From Isoptericola sp. BMS4 (GTDB lineage: Bacteria > Actinomycetota > Actinomycetes > Actinomycetales > Cellulomonadaceae): 64,000 nucleotides of DNA. Numbering within the stretch: the first letter of the stretch is position 1; every line of letters begins with the position of its first letter. Of the stretch, positions 40,561 to 49,421 are shown one piece after another. The position numbers were made by a program, and so were the translations under genes. Location of the stretch: NCBI RefSeq assembly GCF_011634835.1, contig NZ_SIRP01000001.1, forward strand, positions 310,001-374,000, written 5' to 3'. The notes beneath the pieces were generated by a model. That model was not told where the DNA came from. It saw only the letters and a list, made by a program, of their open reading frames with translations, and did not search any database.

Positions 40561-42020
40561 CCGTTCAGCACCGCTTCCATGACGGACTTGGCGATCGGCG
40601 CGGCGACGCTGCCGCCGGTGGCCGACCCGCCCAGGTCGCCGCCCTCCTCCACGACGACGGCGACCGCGACCTGCGGGTCCTCGGCCGGCGCGAACGACGT
40701 GAACCAGACGTGCGGCGGCTCGGAGTTGTCGCCGTGCTGGGCCGTACCCGTCTTACCGGCGACGGTCACCCCGGACATCTGCGCCGCGGTGCCGGAGCCG
40801 GACTCGACGACGCTGGTCATCATGTCGGTGAGCTGGCCGGCGGTCTCCTCGGACACGGCCCGGCCGAGCCGGGTCGGCGAGGCCTGCTGGACGACCTCGA
40901 GCTGCGGGTCGCGGACGGTGTCGACGGCGTACGGCTCCATGACCTCGCCGTCGTTCGCGATGGCCGCGGACACCATCGCCATCTGCAGCGGCGTCGCCGC
41001 CACGCTGCCCTGCCCGATGCCGGACAGCTCCACCTCGGCGGTGGTCATCTCGGCCGGGTCGGGGTCGTACTGGCTCTTCGCGGTCGGGAACGGGATCGTG
41101 AAGTCGGTGCCGAACCCGAACTTCTCTGCCTGCTCGTTCATCGTCTCGGCGCCGAGTTCGCCCCCGAGCCCGAGGAAGGCGGTGTTGCACGAGATGCGCA
41201 GCGCGTCGGCGAGGGTCATCTCCCCGGCGGACGAGCACGACGTGCCGGCGAAGTTGCCGACCTGCGTGCTCGTGCCGGTGAGGGTGTAGGCGGAGGGTGC
41301 CTCGATCACCGAGTCCGGCGTGTAGTCGCCGCTCTCCAGGGCTGCCGCCGTCGTCACGAGCTTGAACGTCGAGCCCGGGGGGTAGCTGGTCGCGGTGGCA
41401 CGGCTGACCAGGGGGTCGTCGTCCTGGTTCAGCAGGTCCTGGTAGGCGTCGCTCGCCTTCTTCGTGGAGTGCGAGGCGAGGTCGTTCGGGTCGAACGTGG
41501 GCTTGGACACCATCGCGAGGATCGCGCCGGTCGACGGGTCGAGGGCGACGACGGCGCCGCGCTGGTCGCCGAGCGCGTCCCACGCCGCCTGCTGCGCTGC
41601 CGGGTCGATCGTGAGCTCGACGGACGAGCCCTGCGGGTCGCGCCCGGTGAGCAGGTTGCGCAGCTGGTCCACCCACAGGGCGTCGGCCTGGCCGTTGAGG
41701 AAGTCGTTCTCGGCGTCCTCGATCCCGGTGGTGCCGTTGGCGAGGGAGAAGAAGCCGGTCAACGGCGCGTACAGGCGCCCGGAGGCGTACTCGCGCTGGT
41801 AGCCGAACGCGTCGTCCACGGGCACGGACTGCGCGATCGCCTCGCCGCCGACGACGATCGGGCCGCGGGCGCGCCCGTACTCGTTGTAGATCTTGCGGAC
41901 GTTGCGGTTGTCGTCGTTGAGGTTGTCGGCGTGGAAGAACTGGATCCAGGTGGTCGAGACCATGAGCGCGACGAACATGACCATGACGACGCCGGCGAGC
42001 CTGCGCAGGGTGGAGTTCAC
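40557..42020 (-). CDS. pbpA: PbpA, class B penicillin-binding transpeptidase
   Basis: 487 residues. One N-terminal membrane helix (VVMVMFVALMVSTTWIQF) is followed by a dimerisation domain and the transpeptidase domain. The three active-site motifs are STFK (about 216-219), SCN (about 274-276) and KTG (about 418-420). It cross-links peptidoglycan strands made by its SEDS partner, the rodA product encoded directly upstream (overlap ATGA). Confidence 0.96.
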   Translation of the reverse strand: MNSTLRRLAGVVMVMFVALMVSTTWIQFFHADNLNDDNRNVRKIYNEYGRARGPIVVGGEAIAQSVPVDDAFGYQREYASGRLYAPLTGFFSLANGTTGIEDAENDFLNGQADALWVDQLRNLLTGRDPQGSSVELTIDPAAQQAAWDALGDQRGAVVALDPSTGAILAMVSKPTFDPNDLASHSTKKASDAYQDLLNQDDDPLVSRATATSYPPGSTFKLVTTAAALESGDYTPDSVIEAPSAYTLTGTSTQVGNFAGTSCSSAGEMTLADALRISCNTAFLGLGGELGAETMNEQAEKFGFGTDFTIPFPTAKSQYDPDPAEMTTAEVELSGIGQGSVAATPLQMAMVSAAIANDGEVMEPYAVDTVRDPQLEVVQQASPTRLGRAVSEETAGQLTDMMTSVVESGSGTAAQMSGVTVAGKTGTAQHGDNSEPPHVWFTSFAPAEDPQVAVAVVVEEGGDLGGSATGGSVAAPIAKSVMEAVLNG

Positions 42021-43558
42021 CGGCGCTCACCCCCGTGGTCCGGGCCCCACGCGGGGTCGATGGCCTCGGTCGGGGCGGACGGCGCCGGACCGGTGCCGGG
42101 CCCGTCGGCGACGGACCGGCGCACGGGGGTGCCGAGCGCGGGCGTCCCGGCGTCGTCGCCCACGACGATCGGGTCGTTCAGGGCGCCGCCTGGCGCCACC
42201 GTGCCCCGCACGGGCAGCACGGAGGGGCGGCGCGCGTTGTCGGAGATGCGCAACAGCAGCGCGATGACGATCCAGTTCGCGAGCAACGACGACCCGCCCT
42301 GGGCCATGAACGGCAGCGTGAGGCCGGTCAGCGGGATGATCCGCGTGATCCCGCCGACGACGACGAAGAGCTGCAGCGCCATGACGAACGCGAGGCCGCC
42401 CGCGAGGAGCTTGCCGAAGCCGTCGCGGACGGCGATGGCGGTGCGCAGGCCGCGCTGGACGATGACCAGGTAGGCGATCAGGATCGCGAGGAGGCCGGTG
42501 AGCCCGAGCTCCTCGCCCAGAGACGAGTAGATGAAGTCGGAGAACGCGAACGGCACCAGGTACGGGTAGCCCTCGCCCCAGCCGGTGCCGAACAGGCCGC
42601 CCGACGCCATCGCGAACGTGCCCTGCACGATCTGGTACGAGGCACCGGAGTCGTACAGGTCGGCGTCGAACGGGTGCAGCCACACGTCCATGCGGGCCGC
42701 GACGTGCGGGAAGATGCTGGTGGCGAGCACGGCGCCCGCGGCGAACAGCACCAGGCCGATGAGGATCCAGCTGAACCGCTGGGTGGCGAGGTACAGCATC
42801 GCGACGAACAGACCGAAGAAGAGGAGCGAGGTGCCGAGGTCGCGCTCGAAGACGAGGACGCCGAGCGACGCCGCCCAGATGATGATGATCGGGCCCAGGT
42901 CCCGCAGGCGCGGCAGCTGCAGCCCCAGCACCCGGGGCCCGGCGAGGGCGAGCGTGTCACGGTTGGTGACGAGATAGCCCGCGAAGAAGATCGCGAACGC
43001 GATCTTGGCGAACTCCGCGGGCTGCATGGAGAACCCGGCGACGTTCACCCAGATGCGCGCGCCGTTGATCTCCTGGCCGACGCCGGGGATCAGCGGCAGC
43101 GCGACCAGGCCCAGGCCGACGAGCATCGCGGTGTACGTGAGCTTGCGGATCCAGCGGTGGTCGCGCAGGAACCAGACCAGCAGGGCGGCGACGACGGCAC
43201 CCAGCGACGTGTACAGCAGGCTGGACCACGCGTTGGCGCCGCTCATGTCCGCGAGCTCGAGGCGCAGGATCATCGCCAGGCCGATGCCGTTGACGAAGAC
43301 GACGGCGGGCAGGATCACCTGGTCGGCCCAGGGCGCGCGGATGCGCAGCACCACGTGGGCGCCCAGGGCGACCACGGCCAGGGCCGTGCTCTTCGGCCAG
43401 AACCCGTCCGGCAGGTCGCCCGTCATGCTGCGGCCGACCATCGCGAACGCCGTGATGCCCGCGCCCAGCGCGAGGACCAGGAGGAACAGCTCGGCGACGC
43501 GGGCGGGACGGCGCTCGGTGGGCTCGACGACCGGGCCCGGCGACTCGACCGCGCTCAT
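42017..43558 (-). CDS. rodA: RodA-like SEDS peptidoglycan glycosyltransferase
   Basis: 513 residues with about ten to twelve membrane helices, the conserved SEDS stretch GFSMQPAEFAKIAF and the family motif near LGEELGLTG. An extra Pro/Asp-rich cytoplasmic C-tail of ~70 residues is present. SEDS proteins polymerise lipid II and work with a class B PBP, here PbpA. Gene overlaps both sides (4 bp), so the stoichiometry is probably set by coupled translation. Confidence 0.95.
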   Translation of the reverse strand: MSAVESPGPVVEPTERRPARVAELFLLVLALGAGITAFAMVGRSMTGDLPDGFWPKSTALAVVALGAHVVLRIRAPWADQVILPAVVFVNGIGLAMILRLELADMSGANAWSSLLYTSLGAVVAALLVWFLRDHRWIRKLTYTAMLVGLGLVALPLIPGVGQEINGARIWVNVAGFSMQPAEFAKIAFAIFFAGYLVTNRDTLALAGPRVLGLQLPRLRDLGPIIIIWAASLGVLVFERDLGTSLLFFGLFVAMLYLATQRFSWILIGLVLFAAGAVLATSIFPHVAARMDVWLHPFDADLYDSGASYQIVQGTFAMASGGLFGTGWGEGYPYLVPFAFSDFIYSSLGEELGLTGLLAILIAYLVIVQRGLRTAIAVRDGFGKLLAGGLAFVMALQLFVVVGGITRIIPLTGLTLPFMAQGGSSLLANWIVIALLLRISDNARRPSVLPVRGTVAPGGALNDPIVVGDDAGTPALGTPVRRSVADGPGTGPAPSAPTEAIDPAWGPDHGGERR

Positions 43559-44943
43559 CCGCCACCCCCTCCGCCGGAGCCGCCGGCCTGGTTCCCGGAC
43601 TGCTTCTGGTCGCCGCCCTGCCCGGCGGACGACCGGGGTGACGGGGTGCTGCTCGGGGTCCTGCTCGGTGTGGGTGTGGGTGTGGGGGTGGGCTCGGGCT
43701 CGGGCTGGGCCTCGGCGATGAGCCGGTCGGCGCGCTCGCGAGCCTCGGCCTCGGAGGAGGTGCGGATCGACCCGTCGAGCTGGTCCGCCCAGAAGTCGGG
43801 GAGCTCGTCGACGGACGTTCCGGTGAGCTCGACCGGCGTGGACAACGTCAGTGGCCCGGCGCTCGCCGGGATGCCCTGGTAGACCGCGACCTCACCGTCG
43901 GCGACACCGACGTAGTACTGCTGTTGCGTCCACCCGTAGGCCGCCCACAGCCCGTAGCCCGCGGCGCCGAGGACCACGACCGTCACGAGGGCGACCAGCC
44001 AGGGCCGGCGCCGGCGGCGGGGGCGGGCGTCGTCGAGGTCGTCGTCCTCCTCCTCGTCGTCCTCGTCGTCCTCGTCACGGTCGCCCGGGGTGTCGGGGTC
44101 GGCCGCGCCGTCGTCGGGGGTCGAGGTGAGCGCGTCGGGCAGCTCGCCGGAGGCCGCGGCGCCCACGATCTGGGCGACGTCCTCGGCGGTCGCGGCGGCA
44201 GGCGCCGGCCCGTCGTCCGAGTCCACGACGTCGGCCACCACGACCGTGATGTTGTCGGTGCTGCCCGCCGTCATCGCCAGCTCGACCAGCACCTCCGCGG
44301 CCTCGTCCGGCGACGCGGTGCCGTCCAGCACCTCGGTGATCTGCTCGGGCGACACGAAGCCGGACAGGCCGTCGGAGCAGAGCATCCACCGGTCGCCGGC
44401 GTGCGCCTCGCGCACGGACATGTCCGGGGTGAGGTCGACGTCGAAGTCGCCGAGGACGCGCATCACCACGTTGCGCTGCGGGTGGTGCTCCGCCTCGTCC
44501 GGGGAGATGCGGCCCGTGTCCACCAGGTGCTGCACGAACGTGTGGTCGACCGTGACCTGCGAGAGGACGCCGTCGCGCAGCAGGTAGGCGCGCGAGTCGC
44601 CCAGGTGCGCCATGACGAGCGTCGTGCCGGTGTGCAGCAGGGCGGTGACGGTGGTGCCCATGCCGACCAGCTCCGGGTCGGCCTCGCTGGCCCGCACCAG
44701 GTCCTCGCGGGCCTGCTCGATCGTGTCCTCGAGGTCGTTCAGCGCCTGGTCGGGGCCGTGCTCCGTGCGGTCCAGCGGCGCGAGGGCCGCGATCGCGAGC
44801 TGGGACGCGACGTCGCCGCCCGCGTGCCCGCCCATGCCGTCGGCGACGACCAGCAGGTGCGGGCCGGCGTAGGCGGAGTCCTGGTTCGACGTGCGGACCA
44901 GGCCGACGTCGGAGCGCGCGGCGTACCGGAGGGTGAGGGTCAC
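43555..44943 (-). CDS. pstP: PstP, PP2C-family Ser/Thr phosphatase
   Basis: 462 residues from the GTG at 44943, seven bases after the fhaB stop. The PPM/PP2C catalytic domain (1-~235) has metal-binding motifs DGMGGHAGG, GDSRAYLL, CSDGLSGF and GSTDNITVVV. A very acidic linker precedes one membrane helix (about 311-335), then a short external domain and a Pro/Thr then Ser/Gly-rich tail. It removes phosphates placed by PknA and PknB. Confidence 0.94.
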   Translation of the reverse strand: MTLTLRYAARSDVGLVRTSNQDSAYAGPHLLVVADGMGGHAGGDVASQLAIAALAPLDRTEHGPDQALNDLEDTIEQAREDLVRASEADPELVGMGTTVTALLHTGTTLVMAHLGDSRAYLLRDGVLSQVTVDHTFVQHLVDTGRISPDEAEHHPQRNVVMRVLGDFDVDLTPDMSVREAHAGDRWMLCSDGLSGFVSPEQITEVLDGTASPDEAAEVLVELAMTAGSTDNITVVVADVVDSDDGPAPAAATAEDVAQIVGAAASGELPDALTSTPDDGAADPDTPGDRDEDDEDDEEEDDDLDDARPRRRRRPWLVALVTVVVLGAAGYGLWAAYGWTQQQYYVGVADGEVAVYQGIPASAGPLTLSTPVELTGTSVDELPDFWADQLDGSIRTSSEAEARERADRLIAEAQPEPEPTPTPTPTPSRTPSSTPSPRSSAGQGGDQKQSGNQAGGSGGGGGG

Positions 44944-44950
44944 GGGCCGA

Positions 44951-45448
44951 TCACCGCTGCAGCTCGACGACGGACCGGCCGATCTGCACACCGGCGCCCG
45001 GGGTCAGCAGGGTGGGTCCCGTGATCTTCGTCTCTCCCATGAACGTGCCGTTGGTGGAGCCCAGGTCCTCGACGAACCACTGGTCTCCCTGCGGGTAGAT
45101 GCGGGCGTGCCGCGACGACGAGAAGTCGTCGTCGAGCACGAGCGTGCAGCCGGGGGCGCGGCCGATGAGGATCGACGCGGTCGACAGCGGCAGGGTCGTG
45201 CCCGTCAGCGGGCCGGCGGTCACGACCAGCTTGGTGGGGCCGCCCCGTGCGGGCTTGGCCGGCTTCGCGGGCGCGGCGGCGGCCGGCGGCCCAGCGGCCT
45301 CCTCGGTGCGGCGGCGCTCGGCGCGCGAGGCTCGCGGTGCTCCGCGCGGTGCGAGGTCCCGGCGCAGCACCGCGACGGCGGAGAGCACGAACACCCACAG
45401 CAGCACGAGGTAGCCCAGCCGCAGCAGGGTGAACGTCAGCTCGCCCAT
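44951..45448 (-). CDS. fhaB: FhaB (FipA-like) membrane FHA protein
   Basis: 165 residues. An N-terminal membrane helix (LLRLGYLVLLWVFVLSAVAV) is followed by a basic/Ala-rich linker and a C-terminal FHA domain from about residue 75 (ILIGRAPGCTLVLDDDFSSSRHARI, LGSTNGTF), which recognises phosphothreonine. In mycobacteria FipA bridges PknB signalling and the divisome. It is second in the operon, 10 bp after fhaA. Confidence 0.93.
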   Translation of the reverse strand: MGELTFTLLRLGYLVLLWVFVLSAVAVLRRDLAPRGAPRASRAERRRTEEAAGPPAAAAPAKPAKPARGGPTKLVVTAGPLTGTTLPLSTASILIGRAPGCTLVLDDDFSSSRHARIYPQGDQWFVEDLGSTNGTFMGETKITGPTLLTPGAGVQIGRSVVELQR

Positions 45449-45458
45449 TCTTGGTAGA

Positions 45459-46178
45459 TCACCAGTCCTCGGTCGGCTGGCCAGCGGCGGTACCGGACCA
45501 GAACATGATGCGGGTGCGCCCGATCGTCAGGGTGTTGCCGTCCAGCAGGGTGGCGGCGGGCACCTGGTGGCCCTCGACGAACAGCCCGTTCGTGGAGCCG
45601 AGGTCGGTCGCGACGACGCCCTCCGGGGTCACGCGGATCTCGAGGTGACGGCGGGACACGCCCGGGTCGTCCACGACGATGTCCGCCTCCGCGTCGCGGC
45701 CGATGACCGTGACGGGGCCCGTGAGCAGGTAGCGCTGGCCGTCGATGTCGATGAGCGGGTGGCGGGTGGACGGCGCGGCGGAGGTCGCGGGTGCGACGTT
45801 GCCGCGCACGGTCGACGAGCGCAGCTGGAAGCGGCCGCCCGCGAGCTCCTCGTGCTCCTCGAAGGACACGCTCACCGGCCCCACGAACGCGTAGTGCTGC
45901 GACGCCGCGAACTCGGTCAGGTTCGTCGCGAGCTCGTCCGCCATCGTCTCCGCTCCCCAGGCCTCGATCTGGGAGAAGTCGGACGACGACAGCTCGATCG
46001 TGAACTCGTTGGGCACGACCGTGCGGTCGCGGCCGACGACGGCAGCACGGTCGTCCAGCTCGCGCCGCAGCCGGCTCGCGAGCTCGACCGGCTTGATCTC
46101 GCTGTTGCGACCCACCTTGGCGAACGCGTTGTTCATCATGCGCTCGACACTCTTCTCGAAGCGCTCCAGGGCGCCCAT
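45459..46178 (-). CDS. fhaA: FhaA (DUF3662 plus FHA domain)
   Basis: 239 residues. The N-terminal DUF3662 domain (MGALERFEKSVERMMNN onward, to ~115) and a short linker are followed by an FHA domain (about 145-239, with VIGRDAEADIVVDD and SRRHLEI, LGSTNGLF). It is shorter than mycobacterial FhaA, which has a long central linker. The FHA domain binds phosphorylated pseudokinase of MviN in M. tuberculosis and restrains wall synthesis; the separate pseudokinase at 4278 is its probable partner here. First gene of the pknAB operon; its promoter must lie in 46179-46416. Confidence 0.93.
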   Translation of the reverse strand: MGALERFEKSVERMMNNAFAKVGRNSEIKPVELASRLRRELDDRAAVVGRDRTVVPNEFTIELSSSDFSQIEAWGAETMADELATNLTEFAASQHYAFVGPVSVSFEEHEELAGGRFQLRSSTVRGNVAPATSAAPSTRHPLIDIDGQRYLLTGPVTVIGRDAEADIVVDDPGVSRRHLEIRVTPEGVVATDLGSTNGLFVEGHQVPAATLLDGNTLTIGRTRIMFWSGTAAGQPTEDW

Positions 46179-46416
46179 GCCACCTCCTCCCGCCTGCCCG
46201 ATCGTCCGCGGGCAGACTATCTAGATCGTAGGCAGGGGTGCAGCAGGAGCCCTCCGCGCGGTGTGGATTTCCTGCGAATCCTCGGCGCAGACCCGGGACC
46301 GGAGTGTCACGGTCAGGTCACGGTCGGCCTTCTGACCTGCGCCGGGACCGTTCGTCGAGGGTCCGGAGAGGGCGATTGGGGACTTGCCCCACGACCGTGC
46401 TAATCTTCTTCGGCAC

Positions 46417-46500
46417 GCGCGAGTGGCGGAATAGGCAGACGCGCACGGTTCAGGTCCGTGTGCCCGAGAGGGCGTGGGGGTTCAACTCCCCCCTCGCGCA
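46417..46500 (+). tRNA. tRNA-Leu (CAG)
   Basis: 84 nt class II tRNA with a variable arm. Acceptor GCGCGAG/CTCGCGC, D-arm GTGGCGGAATAGGCAGAC, anticodon CAG at 46451-46453, variable arm, T-arm GGGGGTTCAACTCCCCC. Discriminator A; CCA not encoded. Confidence 0.96.
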
Positions 46501-46586
46501 CGTGAGGAGGGTTTCGGCTTCAGGGCCGGAACACCTTCGGAAAGTCCCGGTCAGGTTCTCCTGGCCGGGACTTTCTGCGTTCCGGG
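46499..46586 (+). repeat. Direct repeat copy A (tRNA-Leu trailer)
   Basis: 88 bp beginning CACGTGAG at the last base pairs of tRNA-Leu and ending GTTCCGGG. A similar 86-bp copy lies at 48816-48901, beyond the ATPase gene. Both contain a terminator hairpin. Confidence 0.85.
46540..46575 (+). terminator. tRNA-Leu terminator
   Basis: 16-bp stem with one G-U pair and a TTCT loop (left arm 46540-46555, right arm 46560-46575). The same loop and inner stem occur in the second copy at 48855-48890. Confidence 0.8.
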
Positions 46587-46953
46587 AGGTCTGAACCGGC
46601 TGTGGGCGCCGGCGCGAGCCCTGACTCCGGCTGTCGGACCTGGTGAAACCGCGTCGTGAGGGCCGCGGGAGGTGTGTGCGGGCGCGACGGTGTGCGGCGC
46701 GGTCGGGGCTGCGCGATGCCGGTGGTGTCAGTTGTCGCCGGGTGCCTGGTGGTGCTGGGGCGGTCCTCGGCGATGTCGGCGCGCTGTCCGGGCGGCTCGG
46801 CCCATGGGCCGGGTGTCGGGTGGTTCGCCGAGCTGCTCGGCCCAGGGTTCGGGCTGGTCGCTCCATGAGCAGGTGACGATCGACTCACTGGACTACAGTG
46901 ATCATCACTGAACTGTAGTGATGATGCACTGACGTGAGAGTGATGGTGCTCGG
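46587..46953. other. Spacer before the ATPase gene
   Basis: 367 bp. Up to about 46870 it is GC-rich with no gene I can support. The last ~65 bp are AT-richer and carry the nested inverted repeats described separately; this must be the promoter/operator of the following gene. Confidence 0.55.
46893..46925. promoter_or_regulatory. Nested inverted repeats, probable operator of the ATPase gene
   Basis: CTACAGT (46893-46899) pairs with ACTGTAG (46912-46918), and ATCATCACT (46901-46909) pairs with AGTGATGAT (46917-46925). The two palindromes interlock, giving alternative binding sites, 29 bp before the start codon. Confidence 0.65.
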
Positions 46954-48729
46954 TTGGAAACGAGTCAGGGCCCGCTCGACGAGGTGGTGGGGCGCCTGCG
47001 TGCAGCGTCGACCGACCTGGCGCAGATCGAGGTCAAGGCTGCCGGCGGTGGTTTGCCCAAGGACATCTGGCCGACGGTGAGCGCGTTCTCGAACGGGGAC
47101 GGCGGGCTCATCATCCTGGGCCTGGACGAGAAGCATCATTTCGCCGCCGTCGAAGGCTTCGACGCGACCGCGATACGGGATGCGGTCTCGAACGGCTTCC
47201 GGCCGCGCCGGAGTGACGAGGGTGCGGGCCCGGTTACTCCACGTCCCATTGGTTCCGTCGACATTGCTGTCGTCGACGACGCTCCGGTGGTCGTCGTCGA
47301 CGTCGAAGCGCTGCCGGCCGGGCAGAGGCCCTTGTTCGTGACAAGCCAGGGCAAGGAGGCTGGGACCTACGAACGTGTCGGCGACGGCGACCGGCGCATG
47401 AGCACGTACGGGGTGTTTCTCCTCTCGACGAATGTCGAGCAACCGCGCGTCGACTCCGACCCGGTACCGGGTGCGACCCTGAACGACCTCGAGCACGATC
47501 TGGTCGAACGCTTCGTCGCCAGGCTTCGTCGTCGACGCCCGCGCTCGGTCGTTGACCTGACCTCCGTCAAGGACATCCTCGTGCGGCACAACGTTCTCGC
47601 GAGCGACGGTGCGACGCCGACACTGGCCGGGTTGTTGGCACTCGGGCGATACCCCCAGCACTTCGTGCCGCAGGCCATGGTGACGTTCACTGTCTATCCG
47701 GGAACTTCGAAAGATGTGTTCGTCGGTGAACAACGGATGCTCGACCGGCGTGTCATCGAAGGGCCGATTCCCGCCATGGTGGAAGACGTGGTGCGGGCCG
47801 TGCTTCAGAACATCCAGGTTCGACGGGTCGTCGCCGGGGCGGGTGCCCGCGACGAACCGGAGATTCCCGAGCTGGCGATCCGTGAGTCGATCGCCAATGC
47901 CTTGACGCACCGCGACTACAGCCCGTGGGCACTCGGCGACCAAGTCCGCGTCGAACTGTTCCCGGACCGCCTCGAGATCGCCAACCCCGGCGGGATTTGG
48001 GGTGGGCGTCGCGTGGTCGATCTGTTCAGCGGAACCTCGCGCTCTCGCAACGCGGTCCTGTCGGCGCTGCTAGCGGACGTGCCCATGCTCAACACCGAGG
48101 AGGCCGTGTCGGAAAACGCGGGCTCGGGGATCCCGGCCATGACCGGTGCGCTCGGCCGCTCCGGCTTGGCGGCCCCGCGCTATGTCGCACGAGTGACAGA
48201 CTTGACTGTCGTTCTCGACCGGCACGGACTACTGAGCCCAGAGACAAGCGATTGGCTCGACTCCGTCGGTGCGACGGACATGGACGCCGATCTGCGTCGC
48301 ACGCTGGTTCTGGTCCACCGCGGCTATGCCGTCGACGACCAGGTGCTGCGTGCGCAGCTGGCGATGGACTCGGCGGACGCCAAGCATGTGCTCCGACGCT
48401 TGGTCGACGACGGTTGGCTGCAGTTTCCGCGTCGTACGGACGGGGCCTACCGACCCGGACACCGGCTCGACGGTGTGCGGCGCGACCAGGTCGCCCTTTT
48501 CCCTCAGGCCGACGTGCGTGCGCCTGCACCGGGGAGCATCGACGACAGGATCCTCAACGCGCTTGCCGATGCGGGACAGCTCTCGGTGCGCGCGATGGCC
48601 GACCGCCTCGATACGACGGTCGGCACCTTGCGACCGAGGCTACGAGTGCTCGTCGCAGAGGGGGTAGTCATCGCGACCGCACCGCCGACCAGTCGACACC
48701 GCGAGTATCGACTCTCGGCCCAAGGCTGA
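46954..48729 (+). CDS. AlbA_2 (Schlafen-type) domain protein with ATPase-like and winged-helix domains
   Basis: 591 residues from a TTG at 46954; no ribosome site stands out and no better in-frame start is seen. Residues ~15-150 match the AlbA_2/Schlafen-like domain (IEVKAAGGGLPKDIWPTVSA, FSNGDGGLIILGL). A GHKL-like ATPase segment (RESIANALTHRDYS, about 305-320; EIANPGGIWGG) follows. The C-terminal ~150 residues contain two winged-helix units. Such proteins are usually treated as transcriptional regulators and are often mobile. Codon use is less GC-biased than the neighbours, and the gene is bracketed by copies of one terminator, so recent gain is likely. The nested palindromes suggest self-regulation. 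Confidence 0.82.
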   Translation: METSQGPLDEVVGRLRAASTDLAQIEVKAAGGGLPKDIWPTVSAFSNGDGGLIILGLDEKHHFAAVEGFDATAIRDAVSNGFRPRRSDEGAGPVTPRPIGSVDIAVVDDAPVVVVDVEALPAGQRPLFVTSQGKEAGTYERVGDGDRRMSTYGVFLLSTNVEQPRVDSDPVPGATLNDLEHDLVERFVARLRRRRPRSVVDLTSVKDILVRHNVLASDGATPTLAGLLALGRYPQHFVPQAMVTFTVYPGTSKDVFVGEQRMLDRRVIEGPIPAMVEDVVRAVLQNIQVRRVVAGAGARDEPEIPELAIRESIANALTHRDYSPWALGDQVRVELFPDRLEIANPGGIWGGRRVVDLFSGTSRSRNAVLSALLADVPMLNTEEAVSENAGSGIPAMTGALGRSGLAAPRYVARVTDLTVVLDRHGLLSPETSDWLDSVGATDMDADLRRTLVLVHRGYAVDDQVLRAQLAMDSADAKHVLRRLVDDGWLQFPRRTDGAYRPGHRLDGVRRDQVALFPQADVRAPAPGSIDDRILNALADAGQLSVRAMADRLDTTVGTLRPRLRVLVAEGVVIATAPPTSRHREYRLSAQG

Positions 48730-48815
48730 AGGTGTGCCTGGACGGCCGATCAGGGTGTGCCTGGCGCTGGCGCAGTCGCGATGGAGGCTCTGGTGAGCGA
48801 GTTTCGGAAACCACC

Positions 48816-48901
48816 CACGTGAGAAGGATTCGGTCCCAGTGCCGAAGCACTTCGAGAGGTCCCGGTCAGGTTCTCCTGACCGGGACCTCTTGCGTTCCGG
48901 G
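48816..48901 (+). repeat. Direct repeat copy B with terminator
   Basis: 86 bp similar to 46499-46586, starting CACGTGAG and ending GTTCCGGG. It contains a perfect 16-bp stem with a TTCT loop (48855-48870 with 48875-48890). Outer stem bases differ from copy A on both sides together, so pairing is kept. It terminates the ATPase gene. Confidence 0.85.
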
Positions 48902-49025
48902 TGACGGACCTAGCGAGGTCCCGGCGGCGAGGGAAAGGTCGTCGCGAGGGTGTGCGGGGCCGTCGGCGCGTGCCTACGGTCGAGGGGTACGGCACTCCGC
49001 ACGCCCCTGAGGGGAGGCGACGACG

Positions 49026-49373
49026 ATGACCGACGACCCGACCGCACCGGGACACGATGACCTGCCGTTGCCCGACTACGACCACCTGTCCACCGGGGAG
49101 CTCGTCCACCGGATCCGTGCGCTCGACGCGGCCGGCGTCGAGGAGCTCCTGACCTACGAGCGGGCGCACGGCGACCGCCTGCCGGTGGTGACGGTGCTGG
49201 AGCAGAGGATCGCCGACCTGCGCGACGGAGCCGAGCCGTCGGGCGGCGACCCCGCGACGGCGGGCCCCGGTGGGGAGCCGCACCGGGCGGGCGGCAAGGT
49301 CTCGCCCGACACGGCCGCTGAACCGGGCCCGCCGGAGCCGTACCAGGGCACGAGCTCGCAGCCGCGGGGCTGA
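49026..49373 (+). CDS. Small acidic protein with DUF8129-like domain
   Basis: 115 residues from an ATG with GGGGAGG upstream. The N-terminal half contains LPDYDHLSTGELVHRIRALD, then GVEELLTYERAHGDRLPVV and LEQRIADLR, a compact helical motif found in many actinobacterial small proteins (DUF8129-type). The C-terminal half is Pro/Gly-rich and probably disordered. Function unknown. It is isolated between the ATPase terminator and the LysR gene. Confidence 0.75.
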   Translation: MTDDPTAPGHDDLPLPDYDHLSTGELVHRIRALDAAGVEELLTYERAHGDRLPVVTVLEQRIADLRDGAEPSGGDPATAGPGGEPHRAGGKVSPDTAAEPGPPEPYQGTSSQPRG

Positions 49374-49421
49374 CCTGGTCGTGCGGCATCGTGCCGCCCG
49401 CCGCGGGCCTATCCTCGGCGG

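Noticed and set aside
46499-48901. Integrase-type att sites at tRNA-Leu
   Set aside because: The repeats begin at the tRNA end but do not duplicate the tRNA 3' body, and no integrase or excisionase is present. Described as a duplicated terminator instead.
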